A DNA stretch of 10,843 nt, taken from positions 1 to 10,843 of the forward strand of contig JAQVLM010000057.1 in NCBI GenBank assembly GCA_028704125.1. The letters are read 5' to 3'. The notes below the pieces were generated by a model. That model saw only the letters and a list, made by a program, of their open reading frames with translations. It had not been told where the DNA came from and did not search any database. Positions 7,834-10,843 of this stretch are shown here, piece after piece; the stretch's first letter is position 1; each line of letters opens with the position of its first letter. The DNA is from Opitutales bacterium (GTDB taxonomy: Bacteria > Verrucomicrobiota > Verrucomicrobiia > Opitutales > JAFGAQ01). Both the position numbers and the translations under genes were made by a program.

Positions 7834-8172
7834 CACATCCCACGATCCCCAAAGATCCATGGAGCTTGACCCACGCATCATTCTCATCAGACTAATAACA
7901 GACTTGCCCAATGAAACAACTCCCCCCGAGATTTGACCGTCGCCTCTTCCGACGGTTGCTGCTTACCGGACCTGATTCGCCCGGTAATGGCAGCGGGATT
8001 GTGTCTTGATTCTGCGGAATCCGGTCCAGTCTGAACCTTACCGGGCCAAGCACTCCAGAACACCGCCGAAGGGGTTTCTCTACATCTCAAGGCATTTCCA
8101 GCGAACCGTACAAGCCCTGTTTGGCTTACGACTAGAACCCGTTCATATCACATTCTTCGATTCATTTGCACT
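7834..8172. other. Rest of the intergenic region, with a cluster of complementary hairpin elements
   Basis: No gene is supported here. Perfect inverted repeats are ACCGTCG/CGACGGT (7936-7942 with 7950-7956), TTACCGG/CCGGTAA (7963-7969 with 7981-7987) and CCGGT/ACCGG (8021-8025 with 8040-8044). TTACCGG recurs at 8038-8044, so CCGGTAA could pair with either copy. Further downstream, CGTACAAGCC and GGCTTACG (about 8107-8129) form a bulged hairpin. A weak plus-strand promoter (TTGACC at 7866-7871, 19 bases, ACTAAT) would put this cluster in a leader of about 270 nt for the rnk-like gene. A second weak option, TTGGCT about 45 bases before that gene, would give a short leader. It may instead be a small RNA gene or a set of protein sites. 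Confidence 0.35.
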
Positions 8173-8586
8173 ATGAAAAACATCTACCTTTCCCATCACG
8201 ATCACCGCGTTATTTCCAAGCTCCTTGAAGAACGCCAACACCATGCAAAACCGCATTCCCAAACGACCACAAAACTCAGGGGAGAACTCGAACGGGCCAT
8301 ACTCGTGGAGGATGCCGACCTCCCGCCGGAAGTTGTAAAGCTTCACTCGAGGGTTCGCCTCCGTGATCTCGATACGGGAGAAATCGATGAATGGACTTTA
8401 ACCCTTCCAGATGAATCCGATGTGGAGAGGCGCAAGCTTTCCATTCTCGCACCAGTGGGATCCGCCATCATTGGATTCGCCAAGGGTGACCAGATCGAAT
8501 GGGAAACCCCGGGCGGATTGTGCCACATCCAAATTGAGGCCGTCGAAGAAGTGGTCGAAACACCTATTCCAGGACTCATCCTTTGA
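8173..8586 (+). CDS. rnk: Rnk-like GreA/GreB-fold RNA polymerase-binding protein
   Basis: A 137-residue cytoplasmic protein of the Rnk (regulator of nucleoside diphosphate kinase) family. Length and layout match E. coli Rnk: a short N-terminal helical region (about 1-45), too short to act as the Gre coiled-coil finger, then the FKBP-like GreA/GreB C-terminal domain (about 50-130). Signature stretches are LHSRVRLRDLDTGE (57-70), LSILAPVGSAIIG (89-101) and GDQIEWETPGG (105-115). Family members bind RNA polymerase at the secondary channel without transcript-cleavage activity, and E. coli Rnk affects nucleoside diphosphate kinase levels; the role in this organism is inferred. The N-terminus is rich in His and Gln and lacks the acidic finger tip of GreA. 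The ATG at 8173 has no obvious Shine-Dalgarno. It is divergent from the polysaccharide operon and 20 bp before the next gene. Confidence 0.85.
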   Translation: MKNIYLSHHDHRVISKLLEERQHHAKPHSQTTTKLRGELERAILVEDADLPPEVVKLHSRVRLRDLDTGEIDEWTLTLPDESDVERRKLSILAPVGSAIIGFAKGDQIEWETPGGLCHIQIEAVEEVVETPIPGLIL

Positions 8587-8606
8587 TTCATCCACCCGTT
8601 GCCCAC

Positions 8607-9245
8607 ATGCAGCATATCGACTACATGAGCTGGGTCATCATACCCGGCCTGATCTTCCTCGCACGTTTGCTTGATGTCTCGATGGCCACCGTGCGCCACA
8701 TCCTCGCCAACAAAGGCATGCGGAGGGCAGTCCCGATCATCGGATTCTTCGAAGTCCTCATCTGGCTCGTCGCGATCACCCAGGTCATGCAAAACCTCAA
8801 CAACATCGCCAGCTACCTCGGCTGGGCATTCGGGTTTTCGGCGGGCACCTATCTGGGTATCGTCATCGAGGAGAAGCTTGCACTGGGATACCAGATTGTC
8901 CGGATATTCACGCAGGAATCGAATCCGGGCATTCCGGATATTCTCAGAAAACAGCATTTCGGAGTGACCACAGTCGCAGCACGCGGAGCCAAAGGGCCAG
9001 TGGACCTTGTATTCGTGGTCACCCGCAGAAATCGGTTACCATTGCTGCTCAGTACCCTCAAAACCCATGCGCCGAACCTGTTCTTCACCATTGAGGACGT
9101 AAGAAAGGTGGACGCGGGTTTCTTTCCGAAAACCATTCCAATTCCCGAATCAGAGTCCGCGCCCGATAAGGCGGCAACCGATACCGGAAACCCTTCGGCT
9201 GAATCCGATCTAATCGCTGACGCGACAGGATCCCCCCAGTCCTAG
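8607..9245 (+). CDS. UPF0316 family membrane protein (DUF5698 + DUF2179)
   Basis: A 212-residue inner-membrane protein. Three hydrophobic segments lie at about 8-27, 40-60 and 65-85, with LLDVSMATVRHILANKGMRR and GFFEVLIWLVAITQV between and within them, the pattern of the UPF0316/YebE N-terminal domain. Residues about 95-170 form a cytosolic DUF2179 domain (FGVTTVAARGAKGPVDLVFVVTRR). This fold is also found at the C-terminus of YitT proteins and is thought to bind a small ligand; the function of the family is unknown. About 40 residues from FPKTIPIPES to the end are Ser/Ala/Asp-rich and probably disordered, which makes the protein longer than typical members of about 180. The ATG at 8607 was chosen; the frame extends to a TTG at 8583 overlapping the rnk-like stop, and an ATG at 8625 would begin just before the first membrane segment. 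The 20-bp gap suggests co-transcription with the preceding gene. Confidence 0.85.
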   Translation: MQHIDYMSWVIIPGLIFLARLLDVSMATVRHILANKGMRRAVPIIGFFEVLIWLVAITQVMQNLNNIASYLGWAFGFSAGTYLGIVIEEKLALGYQIVRIFTQESNPGIPDILRKQHFGVTTVAARGAKGPVDLVFVVTRRNRLPLLLSTLKTHAPNLFFTIEDVRKVDAGFFPKTIPIPESESAPDKAATDTGNPSAESDLIADATGSPQS

Positions 9246-9290
9246 CTAGGGATGTCGCATCCGGTGGGCTTCGGGAAATGAACTTGCGAC
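9241..9290. repeat. Palindrome and long-range stem after the UPF0316 gene
   Basis: CCTAGCTAGG (9241-9250) is a perfect 10-bp palindrome that contains the UPF0316 stop codon. Just after it, GTCGCA (9254-9259) pairs perfectly with TGCGAC (9285-9290), enclosing CCG and CGG triplets that could form an inner stem. No T run follows, so it is not a standard intrinsic terminator. It could be a weak structural pause or mRNA-stability element before the ABC transporter genes; chance is a fair alternative. Confidence 0.25.
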
Positions 9291-9320
9291 CTGCCATCTT
9301 GGAATCATACCTTGAGTGCT

Positions 9321-10280
9321 ATGGCCACGATCCTGAAGGTCCAGAACCTGACAAAGCTATACGGCTCGAAAAAGGGGGTATCCGACATCAGCTTCGATGT
9401 CGGATCCGGTGAAATCGTCGGATTATTGGGTCCAAACGGGGCAGGAAAAACCACCACCGTGGAGTGCATCCTTGGTCTGCGAGATCCGGATTCGGGCCGG
9501 ATTGAGGTAAACGGCATCGACTCCCGCTCAGCGCCCGACACCGTGCGCCGCATGATGGGAGCTCAACTCCAGAGCACCTCCCTCCACGATTCCATCACCC
9601 CGCGGGAAACCACAAGGTTGTTCGCATCCTTCTACTCCCCCGAACCCGACACGGATCAAGCACTCAAGCGCTTCGGACTCCTTCCTCAAGCAGATACTCC
9701 ATTTCGACACCTTTCCGGAGGACAACGCCAAAGGCTGGCACTCACGCTCGCGTTCCTTCACAATCCTGGACTCGTCATTCTCGATGAGCCAAGCGCCGGA
9801 CTTGATCCCGCCTCGCGTCAGGACCTGCTCGACTGCATTCTGGCCGAGAAAAACAAGGGGGCCGCTATCCTTCTCTGCACGCATCATCTCGACGAAGCCC
9901 GACGCATCTGCGATCGGGTTATCGTTCTGGACTCAGGATCCACCGTTGCCCAAGGCACACCGGCGAGCTTGGCGTCTTTTCATTCTGACACCGTATCGAT
10001 CCGCCTGCGCACCGCTCAGTACCCGAACCCACTCGACCTGGAATCGATTCCGGGGATTGTTACGGTTACGCCATCCGCCGATGCCTGGAATCTCGCTTCA
10101 TCCGATCCGAACCAAAGCCTTCAGGAAATCGGACGTCTCATGGAAGCAACCGGCAACAGAATCCTCGAAATCCATATGGAGGCCGTCAGTCTCGAAGCCG
10201 CATTCCTCCGGCTCACCGGGCATTCCAAAGCAACTGCACAGTCTCAGCCACCCAAACCGGACAAAACAGACACAGTATGA
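9321..10280 (+). CDS. ABC-2 type transporter ATP-binding protein
   Basis: A 319-residue cytoplasmic ATPase that powers the permease encoded next to it. Motifs in order: Walker A GPNGAGKT (37-44), Q-loop glutamine around 82-84, signature LSGGQRQRLAL (131-141), Walker B LVILDEPSAGLD (151-162) and H-loop histidine at 188 in CTHHLDEA. All catalytic residues are present. A C-terminal extension of about 100 residues (from about 220) matches the accessory region typical of ABC-2 exporter ATPases such as the DrrA/NatA/CcmA-like group; the last 20 residues are Gln, Pro and Lys-rich. The ATG at 9321 fits the usual N-terminus; a TTG nine bases upstream is in frame, and GAG four bases before the ATG is a poor ribosome site. 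Its TGA overlaps the permease ATG (ATGA), so the two are translationally coupled. The substrate cannot be told from sequence: drugs, lipids, glycans and ions are all known for this group. Confidence 0.95.
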   Translation: MATILKVQNLTKLYGSKKGVSDISFDVGSGEIVGLLGPNGAGKTTTVECILGLRDPDSGRIEVNGIDSRSAPDTVRRMMGAQLQSTSLHDSITPRETTRLFASFYSPEPDTDQALKRFGLLPQADTPFRHLSGGQRQRLALTLAFLHNPGLVILDEPSAGLDPASRQDLLDCILAEKNKGAAILLCTHHLDEARRICDRVIVLDSGSTVAQGTPASLASFHSDTVSIRLRTAQYPNPLDLESIPGIVTVTPSADAWNLASSDPNQSLQEIGRLMEATGNRILEIHMEAVSLEAAFLRLTGHSKATAQSQPPKPDKTDTV

Positions 10281-10843
10281 TCAAAGGGATTTGGCGGCAT
10301 TTCATCCTTACCCTCCGGCTCAATTTCCGGAGCGGGAGAGCCATCGCCTATGGCTACATAATGCCCATCCTTTTTCTCATTGGGTTCGGTGCGGTATTCC
10401 GATCGGGTAACCCTCCGCTCCTTCATGAAATCGGCCAGATCCTCACCATTACCATTCTCGGAAGTGCCTGCCTTGGGATGCCCACCGCCTTGGTCGCCGA
10501 ACGCGAAAAAGGAGTGTGGCGGCGTTATCAACTGCTTCCGGTACCCATCAACACGCTGCTCTCCGGAGTGCTGCTCGTGAGGATCATTCTGGCGTTTTCC
10601 GCCGTGGGACTCCAGCTGGGCCTCGCCCACTGGATTTATGGAACCCCGCTTCCCTCCGGACTGCTCACTTTTGGAATCGCGTTTGCAGTCGTCATATTCG
10701 CGTTTCTCGGTATCGGAATCATCCTCACATCTCAGGCAAAAGACGTCCCGTCAGTTCAGGCCCTCGGTCAATGCGTCTTCCTTCCGATGATACTGATTGG
10801 AGGGGTTGGAGTTCCACTTTACGCATTACCCGATTGGTGCCGA
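10277..10843 (+). CDS. ABC-2 type transporter permease, N-terminal part (cut by window end)
   Basis: Membrane subunit of the exporter, 189 codons visible and open to the last base. The N-terminus has a short amphipathic cytoplasmic stretch (MIKGIWRHFILTLRLNFRSG). Predicted membrane segments lie at about 23-41, 53-73, 94-115, 130-151 and 164-184. Between the second and third is VAEREKGVWRRYQLLPVP (73-90), the highly characteristic ABC-2 coupling-helix region (EREKG followed by the LPVP turn). Typical members have six segments and about 240-250 residues, so roughly one segment and the C-terminus are missing beyond the edge. The start is fixed by the four-base ATGA overlap with the ATPase gene. 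With one ATPase and one permease the active complex is probably a homodimer of each. Whether it serves the polysaccharide system is unknown; it is divergent from that operon and 2.6 kb away. Confidence 0.93.
   Translation, partial: MIKGIWRHFILTLRLNFRSGRAIAYGYIMPILFLIGFGAVFRSGNPPLLHEIGQILTITILGSACLGMPTALVAEREKGVWRRYQLLPVPINTLLSGVLLVRIILAFSAVGLQLGLAHWIYGTPLPSGLLTFGIAFAVVIFAFLGIGIILTSQAKDVPSVQALGQCVFLPMILIGGVGVPLYALPDWCR

Noticed and set aside
7936..7987. Hairpins as intrinsic terminators
   Set aside because: Neither stem is followed by a T run on either strand.
7887..8090. Minus-strand 67-codon open frame in the intergenic region
   Set aside because: It has no ribosome site or motif and runs through the hairpin cluster, whose inverted repeats explain its open state as well as coding would.
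8343..8957. Minus-strand open frame of 204 codons
   Set aside because: It is antisense to the rnk-like and UPF0316 genes, both of which match known families; its Asp/His-rich sequence matches nothing.
1..10843. CRISPR arrays, tRNA or rRNA genes, insertion sequences, phage defence genes
   Set aside because: No regularly spaced repeats, cloverleaf-like sequences, transposase motifs or terminal inverted repeats were seen; all larger genes are accounted for by polysaccharide export, tRNA charging, Rnk, UPF0316 and ABC transport.

Overview
The window comes from a Gram-negative bacterium: it encodes an outer-membrane export pair, a periplasm-spanning co-polymerase/kinase and an inner-membrane polymerase. 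GC content looks moderate (low to mid 50s by eye). Many starts lack a clear Shine-Dalgarno, and the gene assortment resembles the Verrucomicrobiota/PVC group, but no marker here fixes the taxonomy.

Left arm, minus strand (7702 down to 1). A compact polysaccharide assembly and secretion operon reads leftward. It starts with an outer-membrane beta-barrel protein (7702-6425), then a Wza-type export protein of the short class with no outer-membrane helix (about 6459-5497, overlapping the barrel gene). A Wzc-type chain-length regulator fused to a bacterial tyrosine kinase follows (5311-3188). Last is a Wzy/O-antigen-ligase-type membrane protein with a long soluble helical C-terminus (3178-797, GTG start 9 nt after the kinase stop). 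Together they could polymerise a lipid-linked glycan at the inner membrane, control its length by tyrosine phosphorylation, and pass it through a two-protein outer-membrane channel. No glycosyltransferase, flippase or phosphatase lies in the window. Beyond a 199-bp gap comes the 5' two-thirds or less of cysS on the same strand, cut by the window edge.

Centre (7703-8172). This 470-bp region separates the divergent transcription units. It carries a good sigma70-like promoter for the polysaccharide operon, a perfect 9-bp inverted repeat just upstream of its -35 box, a smaller inverted repeat over the -35 box, and a 110-bp cluster of mutually complementary TTACCGG/CCGGTAA elements that could form alternative RNA structures or be protein sites.

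Right arm, plus strand (8173-10843). It contains an Rnk-like GreA/GreB-fold protein, a UPF0316 (DUF5698/DUF2179) membrane protein with an unusual disordered tail, and an ABC-2 type exporter: an ATPase with ATGA overlap to a permease truncated by the window end. The first two genes are 20 bp apart and the exporter follows after 75 bp, so one transcript is possible.

The observations most worth following are the barrel plus short-export-protein pair as a split outer-membrane channel, and the structured, operator-rich intergenic region.
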